From Paracoccus nototheniae (GTDB lineage Bacteria; Pseudomonadota; Alphaproteobacteria; Rhodobacterales; Rhodobacteraceae): a stretch of 64,000 bases of DNA. This document shows, piece by piece, positions 63,945 through 64,000 of the stretch; position 1 is the stretch's first letter, and each line of letters begins with the position of its first letter. The notes beneath the pieces are model-generated. The model was not told where the DNA came from. It was given only the letters and a program-made list of their open reading frames with translations, and did no database searches. The position numbers and the translations under genes were made by a program. The DNA is taken from assembly GCF_004335005.1 (NCBI RefSeq), contig NZ_RQRT01000015.1, positions 1-64,000 of the forward strand, in the 5' to 3' direction.

Positions 63945-64000
63945 TTCATCTTGGCCAAATATCCCGGGGGGAGTCCGCAAGGACGGGGGGCAGCGCCCCC
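63945..64000 (-). repeat. Dispersed intergenic repeat, copy 14
   Basis: On the minus strand: GGGGGCGCTGCCCCCC, GTCC/GGAC mini-hairpin, CCCCCC, GGGATATTTG and GCCAAGATGAAAG. It is nearly the mirror of copy 1 and lies directly upstream of recJ. It is cut by the window edge. Confidence 0.9.

Overview
The window is GC-rich (roughly two thirds G+C), densely coded and wholly chromosomal in character. Family membership and gene order point to an alphaproteobacterium of the Rhodobacteraceae/Paracoccaceae, most likely Paracoccus or a close relative. The evidence is a urease operon with hupE between ureA and ureB, surA-pdxA-rsmA behind lptFGD, a LexA box of the GTTC-N7-GTTC type, DUF4167, and a GT14 transferase with a long C-terminal extension. 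I saw no tRNA, rRNA, CRISPR array, insertion sequence, prophage or clear pseudogene.

Layout. 1-6.8 kb: two small unknown genes, an Rrf2 regulator with four cysteines, a tandem Lrp/AsnC pair divergent from ilvC, a YghU-type glutathione transferase, a radical SAM gene under an apparent SOS promoter, and a homocysteine methyltransferase. 6.8-12.8 kb: the rpsF-rpsR-rplI operon, agmatinase, prfA-prmC and a DUF4167 protein. 12.8-20.7 kb (minus): the overlapping chain lptF-lptG-lptD-surA-pdxA-rsmA, which joins outer-membrane assembly to vitamin B6 and 16S rRNA dimethylation. 20.8-23.0 kb: pepA and holC. 23.1-34.8 kb (minus): one block for urea use, ureD-ureA-hupE-ureB-ureC-ureE-ureF-ureG followed by urtABCDE, so uptake, nickel supply, enzyme maturation and hydrolysis sit together. 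35-40.5 kb: an OlsB-like acyltransferase, an AI-2E family permease, ndk, fabD, fabG, acpP and dps. 40.6-43.6 kb: a divergent sulfotransferase and GT14 glycosyltransferase (candidate surface glycan decoration), plus a HIT hydrolase. 43.7-48 kb: an orphan ABC ATPase, two small zinc-finger proteins and polA. 48.2-50 kb: queC-queD-queE behind a preQ1-I riboswitch. 50-55.9 kb: miaB, a TfoX C-terminal-domain protein, a class III aminotransferase, a DUF2798 membrane protein and comEC. 55.9-64 kb: gltX, gltA, an SDR protein, a Xaa-Pro peptidase, a UPF0173 hydrolase and recJ.

The most unusual feature is a dispersed intergenic repeat, with about 14 copies in both orientations. A C5-7/G5-7 hairpin is followed by a second C-run, a GGGATATTT core and a CAAGATGAAG or GAAGAAGAAG tail. 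Most copies lie at gene ends. One forms the C-terminal codons of pdxA, and two place their purine tail where the ribosome binding site of fabG and recJ should be. Other points worth a look are the LexA box set exactly between the -35 and -10 of an apparently leaderless radical SAM gene, the sulfotransferase/GT14 divergon with a perfect palindrome, and the 32-histidine tail of UreE.
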